Assembly: GCF_022760925.1 (NCBI RefSeq)
Contig: NZ_JAKTNT010000011.1
Coordinates: forward strand, 1-64,000
Reading direction: 5' to 3'
DNA: 64,000 nucleotides
From: Thermus hydrothermalis
GTDB taxonomy: Bacteria > Deinococcota > Deinococci > Deinococcales > Thermaceae
The position numbers and the translations under genes were made by a program. The notes beneath the pieces were generated by a model. That model did not search any database, had not been told where the DNA came from, and saw only the letters and a program-made list of their open reading frames with translations. This document shows, piece after piece, positions 1-9,453 of the stretch; within the stretch, counting starts at the first letter, position 1; each line of letters opens with the position of its first letter.

Positions 1-225
1 GCCCGTTTCCCCGGGGACACGGGGAGCACCGAGGTGCAGGTGGCCCTCCTCACCCTGCGCATCAACAAGCTCTCCGAGCACCTCAAGGTGCACAAGCACG
101 ACCACCACTCCCACCGGGGCCTCCTCATGCTGGTGGGGCAACGCCGGAGGCTTCTCCGCTACCTGGAGCGGGAAGACCCCGAGCGCTATCGGGCGCTGGT
201 TGAGAAACTGGGCTTGAGGAACTAA
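1..225 (+). CDS. rpsO: 30S ribosomal protein S15 (3' part)
   Basis: The reading frame is open from the first base of the window and ends at TAA 223-225, giving the last 74 residues. They contain the S15 signature: the [10 protein letters not shown] stretch, the HKHDHHS loop that contacts 16S rRNA, and the RRRLLRYL helix. S15 is a primary binder of the central domain of 16S rRNA in the 30S subunit. The start lies upstream of the window. pnp follows 58 nt later with a hairpin between them, which is the classical rpsO-pnp arrangement. Confidence 0.96.
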   Translation, partial: ARFPGDTGSTEVQVALLTLRINKLSEHLKVHKHDHHSHRGLLMLVGQRRRLLRYLEREDPERYRALVEKLGLRN

Positions 226-243
226 ACTGGGGTTTAGGTCGGG

Positions 244-268
244 GGCGGGGCCTTAGGGCTCCGCCTTT
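244..268 (+). terminator. rpsO-pnp intergenic hairpin
   Basis: A 9-bp GC-rich stem (244-252 with 257-265, one G-T pair, loop ttag) is followed by TTT. It could be a weak terminator for rpsO. It could also be a structured pnp leader: in E. coli the equivalent hairpin is the RNase III/PNPase autoregulation site. That role is inferred from position only. Confidence 0.5.
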
Positions 269-283
269 CGCTTAGAGGAACGT

Positions 284-2428
284 ATGCCGCAAGCCACAGC
301 CAACACACCCCAAGCCTTCCGTTACGAAACCCAGGTGGCGGGGCGCCCCCTGGTTCTAGAGACGGGCAAGTACGCCAAGCAGGTTTCCGGCTCCGTTTTG
401 GTGCGCTACGGGGACACCGTGGTCCTGGCCACGGCCCAAGCCTCGGAAGAGCCCGTCCAGGCGGACTTCCTACCCCTCACCGTGGAGTTTGAGGAGCGCC
501 ACTACGCCGTGGGCAAGATCCCGGGAAGCTTCATGCGCCGGGAGGGGCGCCCCGGGGAAAAGGCCATCCTCTCCGCCCGCATGACCGATAGGCCCATCAG
601 GCCCCTTTTCCCCAAGGGCTTCCGCCACGAGGTGCAGGTCATCCTCACGGTGCTCTCGGCGGACCAGAAGAACCCCCCGGACATCCTGGGGCCCATCGGG
701 GCCAGCGCCGCCCTGATGCTTTCCGACATTCCCTGGGAAGGCCCCGTGGCGGCGGTGCGGGTGGGGCTCATCGGCGGGCAGTTCGTCCTAAACCCCACCC
801 TCCAGGAGATGGAGGCAAGCCAGCTGGACCTGGTGGTGGCGGGAAGCCGGGACGCCATCCTCATGGTGGAGGCTGGGGCAGGAGAGGTGGACGAGGAAAC
901 CCTGGTCCAGGCCCTGGAGTTCGCCCATCGGGAGATGCAGCCCATCCTGGAACTCCAAGAAAGGATGGCCCAAGCGCTCGGCAAGCCCAAGATGGCCTGG
1001 ACGCCCCCGGAAACCCTTTCCGAGGAGGAGAAGGAGGCCCTTTACCGCCTGGCCCTGGAGCGGGGGCTTTCCCAGGTCTTGCAGACGGCGAGCAAAGGGG
1101 AAAGGAGCCGGGCCCTCTCCGCCTTCGCCGAGGCCCTCGTGGCCGAACTCCTCCCCAAGAGGGAAGACGGCACCCCGGACGAGAGCCGAAAGCCCCTTTA
1201 CGAGAGCGCCTTTGACGAGGTGGTGCGGCGGGAGCTAAGGCGCCTTGTCCTGGAGGAGGGCAAGCGGGCGGACGGCCGTGGCCCCAAGGACCTAAGGCCC
1301 ATCTGGGTGGAGGTGGACGTCCTGCCTCGGGCCCACGGCTCGGCCATCTTCACCCGGGGGGAGACCCAGGTTTTGGGCACCGTGACCCTGGGCACGGGCC
1401 GGGACGAGCAGATCATTGACGACCTGGGCATTGACGAAACCGACCCCTTCCTGGTCCACTACAACTTCCCCCCCTACTCCACCGGGGAGGTCAAGCGGCT
1501 AAGGGGGGTTTCCCGCCGGGAGGTGGGCCACGGCAACCTGGCCAAGCGGGCCCTGAAGGCGGTGCTCCCGCCGCAGGAGAGCTTCCCCTACACCATCCGG
1601 GTGGTGGGGGACGTGCTGGAGTCCAACGGCTCCAGCTCCATGGCCACGGTCTGCGCCGGGTGCCTCGCCCTCATGGACGCCGGGGTGCCCATCAAGAAGC
1701 CCGTGGCCGGGGTGGCCATGGGCCTGGTGTGGGAGGGGGAGAAGGCGGTGATCCTCACGGACATCCTGGGCCTCGAGGACGCTCTTGGGGACATGGACTT
1801 CAAGGTGGCGGGCACCCGGGACGGGGTCACCGCCTTGCAGATGGACAACAAGGTGGGCGGCCTGCCCCGGGAGGTGCTCAAGGAGGCCCTGATGCAGGCC
1901 CGGGAAGCCCGGCTTCAGATCCTCTCCATCATGGAAAGCGTCCTCCCCGCCCCGCGGCCCGAGCTCAAGCCCTTCGCTCCCAGAATCCTCAGCCTCAAGG
2001 TGCCCGTGGAGAAGATCGGCCTGGTCATCGGGCCCGGCGGGAAGAACGTGCGGGCCTTGGAGGAGCTTGGGGTGGAGGTGGACATTGAGGAGGACGGGAC
2101 GGTGCGCATCTACTCCGCTGACCTCGAGGCGGCGGAGAAGGCCAAGAAGCGCATAGAGGACCTCACCCGCGAGGCCAAGGTGGGCGAGGTGTACGAGGGC
2201 ACCGTCACCAAGATTACCCCCTTCGGGGCCTTCATCAGCCTCTTCCCGGGCACGGAAGGCCTCCTGCACATCAGCCAGATCGCCCCGGGCCGGGTGGAGC
2301 GGGTGGAGGACCACCTCAAGGTGGGGGACGTGATCAAGGTCAAGGTCCACCGCATTGACGAGCGGGGCAAGATTGACCTGATCCGGCCCGAGCTGGAAGG
2401 CAAGATCCCCCCCAGGCGGCGGAGCTAG
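284..2428 (+). CDS. pnp: Polyribonucleotide nucleotidyltransferase (PNPase)
   Basis: 714 aa, the usual length for bacterial PNPase. It is a trimeric phosphorolytic 3'-5' exoribonuclease of mRNA decay. The order is first RNase PH domain (about 10-145), helical linker, second RNase PH core (about 330-550) with the [13 protein letters not shown] phosphate-binding region and the acidic [10 protein letters not shown] metal site, then a KH domain with VIGPGGKNV (about 590) and a C-terminal S1 domain beginning [17 protein letters not shown]. It lies between rpsO and the RNase J gene, so two main RNA-decay enzymes are adjacent. ATG 284 follows an AGAGGAACGT stretch, a weak ribosome binding site. Confidence 0.97.
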   Translation: MPQATANTPQAFRYETQVAGRPLVLETGKYAKQVSGSVLVRYGDTVVLATAQASEEPVQADFLPLTVEFEERHYAVGKIPGSFMRREGRPGEKAILSARMTDRPIRPLFPKGFRHEVQVILTVLSADQKNPPDILGPIGASAALMLSDIPWEGPVAAVRVGLIGGQFVLNPTLQEMEASQLDLVVAGSRDAILMVEAGAGEVDEETLVQALEFAHREMQPILELQERMAQALGKPKMAWTPPETLSEEEKEALYRLALERGLSQVLQTASKGERSRALSAFAEALVAELLPKREDGTPDESRKPLYESAFDEVVRRELRRLVLEEGKRADGRGPKDLRPIWVEVDVLPRAHGSAIFTRGETQVLGTVTLGTGRDEQIIDDLGIDETDPFLVHYNFPPYSTGEVKRLRGVSRREVGHGNLAKRALKAVLPPQESFPYTIRVVGDVLESNGSSSMATVCAGCLALMDAGVPIKKPVAGVAMGLVWEGEKAVILTDILGLEDALGDMDFKVAGTRDGVTALQMDNKVGGLPREVLKEALMQAREARLQILSIMESVLPAPRPELKPFAPRILSLKVPVEKIGLVIGPGGKNVRALEELGVEVDIEEDGTVRIYSADLEAAEKAKKRIEDLTREAKVGEVYEGTVTKITPFGAFISLFPGTEGLLHISQIAPGRVERVEDHLKVGDVIKVKVHRIDERGKIDLIRPELEGKIPPRRRS

Positions 2429-2432
2429 CCCC

Positions 2433-2472
2433 TGGGGGTTTCCCCCAAGCCGCAATCCCGGCCTAGCCGGGA
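2433..2472 (+). other. Two small hairpins between pnp and rnj
   Basis: A 6-bp stem (2433-2438 with 2442-2447) and a 7-bp stem (2456-2462 with 2466-2472, loop cta) sit in the 57-nt gap. Neither is followed by a T run, so they look more like processing or stability elements than terminators. The strong AGGAGG of rnj comes just after them. Confidence 0.4.
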
Positions 2473-2485
2473 AGATAGGAGGTTT

Positions 2486-4216
2486 ATGGAAACGCAAGAA
2501 CGCAAGCCCAGGAGAAGGCGCAAGAAGCGCCCGCAAGAGGCCCCCATAGCCCCAACGGGAAGCGCCCAGGACGCCGTGGAGATCATCCCCCTAGGGGGGA
2601 TGGGGGAGATTGGCAAGAACATCACCGCCTTTCGCTTCCGCGACGAGATCTTCGTCCTGGACGGGGGGCTAGCCTTCCCCGACGAGGGGATGCCCGGGGT
2701 GGACCTCCTCATCCCCCGGGTGGACTACCTGGTGGAGAACCGGCACCGCATCAAGGCCTGGGTCCTTACCCACGGCCACGAGGACCACATCGGGGGCCTT
2801 CCCTTCATCCTGCCCATGGTCTTCGGCAAGGAGAGCCCCGTGCCCATCTACGGGGCCAAGCTCACCCTGGGGCTTTTGAAGGGCAAGCTGGAGGAGTTCG
2901 GCCTCAAACCCGGGGCCTTCAACCTGAAGGAAATCTCCCCCGACGACCGCATCCAGGTGGGGCGGTACTTCACCCTGGACCTCTTCCGGATGACCCACTC
3001 CATCCCCGACAACTCCGGGGTGGTGATCCGCACCCCCATCGGCACCATCGTGCACACCGGGGACTTCAAGCTGGACGCCACGCCCATAGACGGCAAGGTC
3101 TCCCACCTGGCCAAGGTGGCCCAAGCGGGAGCGGAGGGGGTCTTGCTCCTCATCGCCGACGCCACCAACGCCGAGCGGCCCGGCTACACCCCGAGCGAGA
3201 TGGAGATCGCCAAGGAGCTGGACCGGGTGATCGGCCGGGCCCCGGGCAGGGTCTTCGTCACCACCTTCGCCAGCCACATCCACCGCATCCAGTCGGTGAT
3301 CTGGGCGGCGGAGAAGTACGGGCGCAAGGTGGCCATGGAGGGGCGGAGCATGCTGAAGTTCAGCCGCATCGCCATGGAGCTGGGCTACCTGAAGGTGAAG
3401 GACCGCCTCTATACCCTGGAGGAGGTGAAGGACCTCCCCGACCACCAGGTCCTCATCCTGGCCACGGGAAGCCAAGGCCAGCCCATGTCCGTCCTCCACC
3501 GCCTGGCCTTTGAAGGCCACGCCAAAATGGCCATCAAGCCCGGGGACACGGTGATCCTCTCCTCTAGCCCCATCCCGGGGAACGAGGAGGCGGTGAACCG
3601 GGTCATCAACCGCCTTTACGCTCTGGGGGCCTACGTCCTCTACCCCCCCACCTACAAGGTCCACGCCTCGGGCCACGCCTCCCAGGAGGAGCTCAAGCTC
3701 ATCCTGAACCTGACCACCCCCCGCTTCTTCCTCCCCTGGCACGGGGAGGTGCGCCACCAGGTGAACTTCAAGTGGCTGGCGGAGGGGATGAGCCGCCCCC
3801 CGGAGAAGACCCTCATCGGGGAAAACGGGGCCATCTACCGCCTCACCCGGGACTCCTTTGAGAAGGTGGGGTCGGTGCCCCACGGGGTGCTCTACGTGGA
3901 CGGCCTGGGCGTGGGGGACATCACCGACGAGATTTTGGCGGACCGGCGGCACATGGCGGAGGAGGGTTTGGTGGTCATCACCGCCCTGGCGGGGGAGGAC
4001 CCCGTGGTGGAGGTGGTGTCCCGGGGTTTTGTAAAGGCGGGGGAAAGGCTTCTTGGGGAGGTGCGGCGCATGGCCTTGGAAGCCCTGCAAAACGGGGTGC
4101 GGGAGAAGAAGCCCTTAGAGCGCATCCGGGACGACATCTACTACCCGGTGAAGAAGTTCTTGAAAAAGGCCACGGGCCGCGACCCCGTGATCCTGCCCGT
4201 GGTCATTGAGGGGTAG
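2486..4216 (+). CDS. rnj: Ribonuclease J (metallo-beta-lactamase/beta-CASP)
   Basis: 576 aa. The N-terminus has a basic tail (about residues 5-20, RKPRRRRKKR). Then comes a metallo-beta-lactamase fold with the zinc motif HGHEDH (about 95-100) and HTGDF (about 190). A beta-CASP domain follows with HASGHAS near 390 and the C-terminal domain ends at 576. RNase J combines 5'-3' exo- and endonuclease activity and matures and degrades mRNA and rRNA in bacteria without RNase E. ATG 2486 follows a strong AGGAGGTTT site. The family assignment is firm; one RNase J gene is usual in Thermus. Confidence 0.95.
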   Translation: METQERKPRRRRKKRPQEAPIAPTGSAQDAVEIIPLGGMGEIGKNITAFRFRDEIFVLDGGLAFPDEGMPGVDLLIPRVDYLVENRHRIKAWVLTHGHEDHIGGLPFILPMVFGKESPVPIYGAKLTLGLLKGKLEEFGLKPGAFNLKEISPDDRIQVGRYFTLDLFRMTHSIPDNSGVVIRTPIGTIVHTGDFKLDATPIDGKVSHLAKVAQAGAEGVLLLIADATNAERPGYTPSEMEIAKELDRVIGRAPGRVFVTTFASHIHRIQSVIWAAEKYGRKVAMEGRSMLKFSRIAMELGYLKVKDRLYTLEEVKDLPDHQVLILATGSQGQPMSVLHRLAFEGHAKMAIKPGDTVILSSSPIPGNEEAVNRVINRLYALGAYVLYPPTYKVHASGHASQEELKLILNLTTPRFFLPWHGEVRHQVNFKWLAEGMSRPPEKTLIGENGAIYRLTRDSFEKVGSVPHGVLYVDGLGVGDITDEILADRRHMAEEGLVVITALAGEDPVVEVVSRGFVKAGERLLGEVRRMALEALQNGVREKKPLERIRDDIYYPVKKFLKKATGRDPVILPVVIEG

Positions 4217-4219
4217 GCC

Positions 4220-4660
4220 GTGTACAAAAGCCTGCTTTTGCCCACGGACGGAAGCGAAGCGGCGGAGGTGGGCCTAAAGGAGGGGCTCCGCCTAGCCAAG
4301 GCCTTGGGGGCGCGGGTGAGCTTTCTCCACGCCCTGGAGCCCTTAGGGCCCAGGCTCCTTTTGGGCCCGGAGAACCTCCCCTACTACCAGGCCCTCTTGG
4401 AGGACCTGCGCCGGGCAGGGCTTAAGGCCCTGGACCAGGCCACCCGTCTAGCCGAGGAGATGGGCGTACCCTTTGCGGCCCCTCTCCTCGAGGGCCGGGC
4501 GGCGGAGGTGATCCTCAAGGAGGCGGCCCACCACGACCTCATCGTCATGGGAAGCCACGGGCGCACCGGGCTTGACCGGGCCCTCCTCGGAAGCGTGACC
4601 CTGGAAGTGGTGCGCAAAAGCCCCAAGCCCGTCCTGGTGGTGCCCTACCGCAGGGCGTAA
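4220..4660 (+). CDS. Universal stress protein, UspA family
   Basis: 146 aa, one Usp domain. It begins with the typical LLLPTDGSEAA strand-loop and ends with the ATP-binding signature GSHGRTG followed by LLGS and a VLVVP strand, so it probably binds ATP. GTG 4220 is only 3 nt after the rnj stop, so it is likely co-transcribed with pnp-rnj. The last 16 bases overlap the convergent exchanger gene. Its physiological role cannot be read from sequence. Confidence 0.9.
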   Translation: MYKSLLLPTDGSEAAEVGLKEGLRLAKALGARVSFLHALEPLGPRLLLGPENLPYYQALLEDLRRAGLKALDQATRLAEEMGVPFAAPLLEGRAAEVILKEAAHHDLIVMGSHGRTGLDRALLGSVTLEVVRKSPKPVLVVPYRRA

Positions 4661-5622
4661 AGCCAAGAAAGCCCGAGGAGGTAAAGGCCAAGAAGGGCCA
4701 GGGTGTCCCAGGACAGGACGGCCAGCTTCCGAAGGGCCTGGTAGCTCATCCCCACCAGGACCACGCCGTACATGGCGAAGGCCACCAAAACCGCCGCCAG
4801 GTGGCTCCCGTGGGCCTCCTGGAAGAAGTCCCCGGGGTAGAGGAGGTCATCCCAGGCCAGGATGAGGGCGTTGAAGAGGTTGGACCCCAGGACGTTCCCC
4901 ACCGCCAGGTCAAAGGCCCCTAACCGGGCGGCGCTTAGCGTCACCACCACCTCAGGGAGGGAGGTGGTGGCCCCCACCAAGGCCGTGCCCACGAAGCTCG
5001 CCCCAAGACCCGTTTCCTCCGCAAGCCGTTCCGCCAAGGGGGGCAGGAGGATGGCCGCCCCCACCACCAAAGCGCCGAAGCCCACGTACCCCCGCACCAC
5101 TTGGACCAGGGAAAGGTGCTCGTAATAGAGCTCCAGGCGCTCCAGCTCCGCCTGGGGCCGCCTCCTTTCGTAGAGGAAGGTGAGGCGGGTGGCCAGGAGG
5201 TAAAGCGCCAGAACGGCGGGGGCGTACCAGGAAACGGGGCCGAGGGTCGGTCCTCCCCCGAAAAGGGCAGCGCCTTGGAAGGCCAAAAGGAGAAGGGCAA
5301 ACCCCACGGCCAGGGCGTGCCCCGCATGGAGGCGCCCAAGAAGAGGGACCCGTCCCCCCACAGCGTCCAGCAGGGAAAGGATCACCAGGTTGAAAAGCGT
5401 ACTGCCCAACACGTCCCCCACGGCGATGTCCACAAGCCCCTGGAGGGCAGCGCTGGTACCCGTGAAGAGCTCGGGCAAGGAGGTGGTGGCCGCCACCAGG
5501 ATGAGCCCCACCCAGGCCCGGCCCCAGCCCCGCTTCTCCGCCAGGGCGTCCCCGTAGTAGGCCACCCGGGCCCCGGCGAAGACCACCACCATGGCCACGC
5601 CAAGGAAGGCGAACCAGGTCAT
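4645..5622 (-). CDS. CaCA-family calcium/sodium (cation) exchanger
   Basis: 325 aa, about ten hydrophobic segments in two homologous halves. Each half carries an alpha-repeat: AATTSLPELFTG...GSTLFNL in the first and GATTSLPEVVVT...GSNLFN in the second. These Glu-containing repeats form the ion-translocation site of CaCA exchangers (YrbG type). It is the last gene of a three-gene set: its ATG overlaps the stop of the CBS gene (ATGA at 5619-5622), which in turn overlaps a Ca2+-type P-ATPase. Joint cation, probably Ca2+, export is inferred. Confidence 0.9.
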   Translation of the reverse strand: MTWFAFLGVAMVVVFAGARVAYYGDALAEKRGWGRAWVGLILVAATTSLPELFTGTSAALQGLVDIAVGDVLGSTLFNLVILSLLDAVGGRVPLLGRLHAGHALAVGFALLLLAFQGAALFGGGPTLGPVSWYAPAVLALYLLATRLTFLYERRRPQAELERLELYYEHLSLVQVVRGYVGFGALVVGAAILLPPLAERLAEETGLGASFVGTALVGATTSLPEVVVTLSAARLGAFDLAVGNVLGSNLFNALILAWDDLLYPGDFFQEAHGSHLAAVLVAFAMYGVVLVGMSYQALRKLAVLSWDTLALLGLYLLGLSWLYALR

Positions 5623-6068
5623 AGGCGGTCCCGAAGGAGCCGCAGGAGGTCAAAGCGGGAGATGATGCCCACAGGCCTCCCCTCCCCATCCACCACGGGC
5701 ACGTGGTTGATGTCGTAGGTGAGCATGAGTTCCAAAACCCGGGCCAGGGGCTCCTCGAGGCCCACGGCGTGCACCGGGGCGGTCATGATCTCCTCCACCC
5801 GGGTCGTGCGGGCCTCCTCGAGGATCCGCTCAAGCCCGGCCCCGTCCAGGTAACGCCCAAGAAGCATGGGGGCCCGGTAGGTGGAGAAGGGAATCCCCCG
5901 CTCCTTGAGGAAGTCCGTCTCCGTGACGATGCCCCGAAGCCTCCCCTCCCCATCCACCACCAGCACGCTCCCGATGCGCCGCTCCACCATAAGCCGCGCC
6001 ACCTCGTCCAAGGTAGCGCCCAAGGGCACGCTCACCACGGGGCTCACCATCACCTCTTTCGCCTTCAC
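5619..6068 (-). CDS. CBS-pair domain protein
   Basis: 149 aa consisting almost only of two CBS motifs (about residues 8-65 and 85-145), each with the VVDGEGR[LP]xGI turn. CBS pairs bind adenine nucleotides or SAM and regulate partner enzymes or transporters. I chose GTG 6068 because AAAGGAGG lies just upstream and because it overlaps the ATPase stop as GTGA (6065-6068). The frame stays open further upstream but that would run deep into the ATPase gene. Lying between two cation transporters, it may be a cytoplasmic nucleotide-sensing regulator of them (inference). Confidence 0.9.
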   Translation of the reverse strand: MKAKEVMVSPVVSVPLGATLDEVARLMVERRIGSVLVVDGEGRLRGIVTETDFLKERGIPFSTYRAPMLLGRYLDGAGLERILEEARTTRVEEIMTAPVHAVGLEEPLARVLELMLTYDINHVPVVDGEGRPVGIISRFDLLRLLRDRL

Positions 6069-8485
6069 CGCCGCACCTCCTTTCGCCATACTAGCCGGTC
6101 CACCGCCTCCGCCAGGCCCCAGGCCAAAAGGGCCAGGGCGAGCACCAAAGCCCAAAGCCACGGGACGAGGGGCGCCGCCTCCACAAGCCCTGGGGCCAGG
6201 CTGCCCAAGGCCACCTGGAGGGCAATCCCCAAGCCCACGGCCCCGTGCAGGTAGGGGTTGGGCAGGGGGTGGAGTTGGGTGTGCCGGGCAGCGTAGGCGA
6301 AGAAGAGTTGCCCCACGGCCATGAAGTGAAAGGTGGCGCTCCGCGCCGCCTCCACCCCCACCCCCAGGGGAAGGAAGGCCAGCAGGAGAAGGGCAAGCCC
6401 CGCCTTGATCCCCCCCGTGAGGAGGACGAAGCGCAGGGAAGGCCCATCCAGAAGAGGGCTATCCTTGGGCCTGGGGGGACGCCTGAGCACCCCGGGGTTC
6501 TGGTCCAAGGCCAAGGCCAAGGCGGGGAGGCCGTCCGTTACCAGGTTGATCCAGAGGATCTGCACCGCGGTGAGGGGCAAAAGGAGGTGCCCGGCGGCGT
6601 CCCTCAGGTCCAGGGAGGCGGCGAGGACCATGCCCACCGCCACCACCAGGATCTCCGACAGGTTGGTGGAAAAGAGGAAGCGGAGAAACTTCTGGATGTT
6701 CTCGTAAATGCTCCGCCCCTCCTCAATGGCCGCCACCAAGGTGGCGAAGTTGTCGTCCAAAAGCACCAGGTCCGCCACCTCCCGGGAGACGTCCGAACCC
6801 CGCTGGCCCATGGCCACCCCCACGTCCGCCCGCTTTAGGGCCGGGGCATCGTTCACCCCGTCCCCGGTCATGGCCACCACCTCCCCCGCTTTTTGCAGGG
6901 CCTCCACAATCCGGAGCTTCTGCTCCGGCTTCACCCGGGCGAAGACGTCCACCTCCAGAAGCTCCTCATCGGTCAGGGCCTCGAGGTCCTCCCCCGTGGC
7001 CACCGTTTCCACCGGAAGGCCGATGCGCCGGGCGATGGCCAGGGCGGTGGCGGGGTGGTCCCCCGTGACCATCACCACCCGCACCCCCGCCCCCAGGATG
7101 CGCCGCACGGCCTCCGGCACCTCGGGCCGGGGCGGGTCCAGGAGCAGGACGAACCCGAGGAAAAGGAGGCCTTCCTCCCGCTCCCCTTCCCCAAAGGCCA
7201 GGGCCAGCACCCTGTACCCTTGGGCGGCGTGGGCCTCCGCCTCCTGCAAAAGGCGCTCCTTTTCCTCCTCGGTAAGCCCAAGCCTAGGGATGAGGGCCTC
7301 GGGGGCCCCTTTGAGGTAGCTCCCTTTGGGGGTGGTCACCCGCATGTACTTCCAGGCGCTGTCAAAGGGGCGCTCGGAAAGGCGGGGGTATTCCTTCCTA
7401 AGCCGCTCCACGTCCAAGCCCGCCTTCTGGGCGTAACGGAGGAGGCCAAGCTCCAAGGGGTCCCCCGCCCCCGTGGCCAGGTCGGCGTCGTTGCAGAGGA
7501 CCATGGCGAGAAGCGCCCCTTCCGGGTCGGGCCCCACCACGCCCTCCACCTCCATGCGGTTTTCCGTGAGGGTGCCGGTTTTGTCCGTGGCGATCACGGT
7601 CACGCTTCCCAGGGCCTCCACCGCCGCGAGCCGCCGCACCACCGCCTTGCGGCGCGCCATCCGCTCCACCCCCAGGCTCAAGGCCAGGGTGAGGATGGCG
7701 GGAAGCCCCTCGGGCACGGCGGCCACCGCCAAGGCCACGGCGAAGAGGACCACCTTGGCGGAAAACCCCTCCACCCAAAAGCCCAGGAGGACCAGGGCCA
7801 GGGCCAGGAGAAGCACCCAGCGCGCCACCCGGTTGCCGAAGGCGTGGAGGCGGCGCTCCAAGGGGGTCTTCTCCTCCTCCATCCCGGCAAGAAGGGCGGC
7901 GATGCGCCCCATGGCGCTCTTGAGCCCGGTGCGGGTCACCTCCATAAGGGCCCGTCCCCGCACGAGGAGGGTCCCGGCGTAGACCTCCTCCCCTTCCCCC
8001 CTCTCCACGGGCACGCTTTCCCCCGTGAGGACGCTTTCGTCCACCAAGACCCCGCTCGCCTCCAGCAAGCGCCCATCGGCGGGGATGCGGTCCCCGGCCT
8101 CGAGGCGCACCACGTCCCCGGGGACCAGCTCCCGGCTCGGCAGGCGCACAAAGCGGCCGTCGCGGAGGACATAGACCATGGGCTCCGCCAGGGCCTTAAG
8201 CCGCTTTAGGGCCTCCTCCGAACGCTTTTCCTGAAAGGTACCAAGCCCAGCGTTCAGGAGGAGGATGGCCAAGATGCTCAAAGACTCTAGAGGAACCCCT
8301 CGCGCCCCCTCGGAAAGCCAAAAGAAGAGGTCAATCAGGAGGGCAAAAAGGAGGATGTAGATGAGAGGGCTTTGGAACTGGCGCAAGAACTTCCGCCAAA
8401 GGGGCTCCTCCGGCTTCTCCGGAAGGGCGTTGGGGCCGAATTCCTCTAATCGTTTCCTCGCTTCCTCCGCGGAAAGCCCTCGCAT
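6065..8485 (-). CDS. P-type Ca2+-transporting ATPase (SERCA/PMCA-like)
   Basis: 806 aa. The order is N-terminal cation-ATPase domain, actuator domain with TGES (154-157), TM4 with VPEGLP (257-262), phosphorylation motif DKTGT (Asp301), [20 protein letters not shown], and the last membrane helices. The Ca2+ ligands known from SERCA are matched: Glu in PEGLP, Asn and Glu in STNLSEIL, and Asn/Thr/Asp in NLVTDG. This supports Ca2+ as substrate. ATG 8485 lies 7 nt after TATCCT (8493-8498), so the transcript is probably leaderless. It is the first gene of an overlapping ATPase-CBS-exchanger operon. Confidence 0.93.
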   Translation of the reverse strand: MRGLSAEEARKRLEEFGPNALPEKPEEPLWRKFLRQFQSPLIYILLFALLIDLFFWLSEGARGVPLESLSILAILLLNAGLGTFQEKRSEEALKRLKALAEPMVYVLRDGRFVRLPSRELVPGDVVRLEAGDRIPADGRLLEASGVLVDESVLTGESVPVERGEGEEVYAGTLLVRGRALMEVTRTGLKSAMGRIAALLAGMEEEKTPLERRLHAFGNRVARWVLLLALALVLLGFWVEGFSAKVVLFAVALAVAAVPEGLPAILTLALSLGVERMARRKAVVRRLAAVEALGSVTVIATDKTGTLTENRMEVEGVVGPDPEGALLAMVLCNDADLATGAGDPLELGLLRYAQKAGLDVERLRKEYPRLSERPFDSAWKYMRVTTPKGSYLKGAPEALIPRLGLTEEEKERLLQEAEAHAAQGYRVLALAFGEGEREEGLLFLGFVLLLDPPRPEVPEAVRRILGAGVRVVMVTGDHPATALAIARRIGLPVETVATGEDLEALTDEELLEVDVFARVKPEQKLRIVEALQKAGEVVAMTGDGVNDAPALKRADVGVAMGQRGSDVSREVADLVLLDDNFATLVAAIEEGRSIYENIQKFLRFLFSTNLSEILVVAVGMVLAASLDLRDAAGHLLLPLTAVQILWINLVTDGLPALALALDQNPGVLRRPPRPKDSPLLDGPSLRFVLLTGGIKAGLALLLLAFLPLGVGVEAARSATFHFMAVGQLFFAYAARHTQLHPLPNPYLHGAVGLGIALQVALGSLAPGLVEAAPLVPWLWALVLALALLAWGLAEAVDRLVWRKEVRR

Positions 8486-8492
8486 GGGCTTC

Positions 8493-8498
8493 AGGATA
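8493..8498 (-). promoter_or_regulatory. -10 box of the P-ATPase operon (leaderless)
   Basis: TATCCT on the minus strand, with 7 nt before the ATG at 8485. I see no convincing -35. The spacing matches the leaderless pattern seen elsewhere in the window. Confidence 0.5.
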
Positions 8499-8539
8499 CA
8501 TAAGAAGCCGGGGACTTGTTGTCCCTAGCGGCCGCGGAT

Positions 8540-8545
8540 TAGCAT
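8540..8545 (+). promoter_or_regulatory. -10 box of the thioredoxin-like gene (leaderless)
   Basis: TAGCAT followed by six bases and ATG 8552, with no ribosome binding site. TTGTTG at 8516-8521 is a possible -35 with an 18-bp spacer. Confidence 0.5.
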
Positions 8546-8551
8546 GAAAGC

Positions 8552-9118
8552 ATGCTCCAGTATCCCGAGCTACCCCTAGGAAGCCCCCTTATTGATGCCG
8601 AGCTTCCCGACCCCCGGGGAGGGCGCTACCGGCTTTCCCAGTTCCAAGAGCCCCTTCTGGCCGTGGTCTTCATGTGCAACCACTGCCCTTATGTGAAGGG
8701 GTCCATCGGCGAGCTCGTGGCCCTGGCGGAAAAGTACCGAGGGAAGGTGGCCTTTGTGGGCATCAACGCCAACGATTACGAAAAGTACCCCGAGGATAGC
8801 CCCGAGGGCATGGTGGCCTTCGCCAAGGAGCACGGCATCTTCTTCCCCTACCTTCTGGACGAAAGCCAGGAGGTGGCCAAGGCCTACAAGGCCCTAAGGA
8901 CCCCCGAGGTCTTCCTCTTTGACGAAAGGAGGCTTCTCCGCTACCACGGCCGGGTGAACGATAGCCCCAAGGACCCCACCCAGGTGAAAAGCCGCAACCT
9001 CGAGGCGGCCATAGAAGCCCTCCTCCAAGGCCAAGACCCCCCCCTCGCCGAGGCCCCCGCCATCGGCTGCACCATCAAGTGGAAGCCGGGCAACGAGCCC
9101 GAGGTGCGGGTGGGCTAG
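8552..9118 (+). CDS. Thioredoxin-fold (AhpC/TSA-like) redox protein
   Basis: 188 aa with the peroxiredoxin/thioredoxin layout: a [14 protein letters not shown] strand pair, then the active site CNHCPYVKG with Cys42 and Cys45 (CxxC), and a cis-Pro loop in RTPEVFLF. This subgroup (redoxin domain, often annotated 'thioredoxin family protein') is widespread and its substrate is usually unknown. There is no signal peptide, so it is probably cytoplasmic. ATG 8552 is preceded by a -10 box at leaderless distance; the upstream ATG at 8544 is in another frame. It is divergent from the P-ATPase operon and has no co-directional partner. Confidence 0.88.
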   Translation: MLQYPELPLGSPLIDAELPDPRGGRYRLSQFQEPLLAVVFMCNHCPYVKGSIGELVALAEKYRGKVAFVGINANDYEKYPEDSPEGMVAFAKEHGIFFPYLLDESQEVAKAYKALRTPEVFLFDERRLLRYHGRVNDSPKDPTQVKSRNLEAAIEALLQGQDPPLAEAPAIGCTIKWKPGNEPEVRVG

Positions 9119-9133
9119 CGTTCTTGAGGAAAA

Positions 9134-9155
9134 GGCCCCGCAAGGATGCGGGGCC
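9134..9155 (-). terminator. Terminator of the tRNA cluster
   Basis: A perfect 9-bp stem (9134-9142 with 9147-9155, 4-nt loop), followed on the minus strand by TTTT. It lies just after the 3' end of tRNA-Arg. On the plus strand there is no T run, so it does not clearly terminate the upstream thioredoxin-like gene. Confidence 0.8.
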
Positions 9156-9165
9156 CAGATGGCCT

Positions 9166-9241
9166 TGGCGGGCCCGGAGGGATTTGAACCCCCGACCTAC
9201 CGCTTAGAAGGCGGCTGCTCTGTCCCCTGAGCTACGGGCCC
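9166..9241 (-). tRNA. tRNA-Arg(TCT)
   Basis: 76 nt cloverleaf. The acceptor GGGCCCG pairs with CGGGCCC, then a G discriminator and an encoded CCA (9166-9168). The anticodon loop CTTCTAA gives UCU, which reads AGA/AGG arginine codons. The T loop is GTTCAAAT. Last of three tRNAs on this strand. Confidence 0.96.
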
Positions 9242-9251
9242 ATAGGAGAAA

Positions 9252-9274
9252 GCCGGGGTGGCCTTCACCCCGGC
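9252..9274 (-). terminator. Hairpin between tRNA-Gly and tRNA-Arg
   Basis: A 9-bp perfect stem (9252-9260 with 9266-9274, 5-nt loop) followed on the minus strand by TTTCT. It fills most of the 37-nt gap. It looks like a weak terminator or an RNA-processing element within the cluster. Confidence 0.55.
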
Positions 9275-9278
9275 CGCT

Positions 9279-9354
9279 TGGAGCGGGAGACGGGACTCGA
9301 ACCCGCGACCCTCGGCTTGGAAGGCCGATGCTCTACCAACTGAGCTACTCCCGC
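9279..9354 (-). tRNA. tRNA-Gly(TCC)
   Basis: 76 nt cloverleaf. The acceptor GCGGGAG pairs with CTCCCGC, discriminator T, CCA encoded (9279-9281). The anticodon loop CTTCCAA gives UCC, reading GGA/GGG. Only one base separates it from tRNA-Pro. Confidence 0.96.
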
Positions 9355-9355
9355 A

Positions 9356-9432
9356 TGGTCGGGGCGGCCCGATTTGAACGGGCGACCCCCTGCTCCCAAA
9401 GCAGGTGCGCTACCGGCCTGCGCTACGCCCCG
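9356..9432 (-). tRNA. tRNA-Pro(TGG)
   Basis: 77 nt cloverleaf. The acceptor CGGGGCG pairs with CGCCCCG, discriminator A, CCA encoded (9356-9358). The anticodon loop TTTGGGA gives UGG, reading CCN proline codons. First tRNA of the cluster, just downstream of a good promoter. Confidence 0.96.
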
Positions 9433-9453
9433 GGGCGCGCCACCCCACAGGCC

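Noticed and set aside
2669-4090. 473-codon minus-strand frame opposite the RNase J gene
   Set aside because: Composition (His, Gly, Val, Asp) and lack of any domain mark it as a mirror of the RNase J gene.
6893-8209. 438-codon plus-strand frame opposite the P-ATPase gene
   Set aside because: Same reason: low-complexity product with no start signal, lying wholly inside a certain gene.
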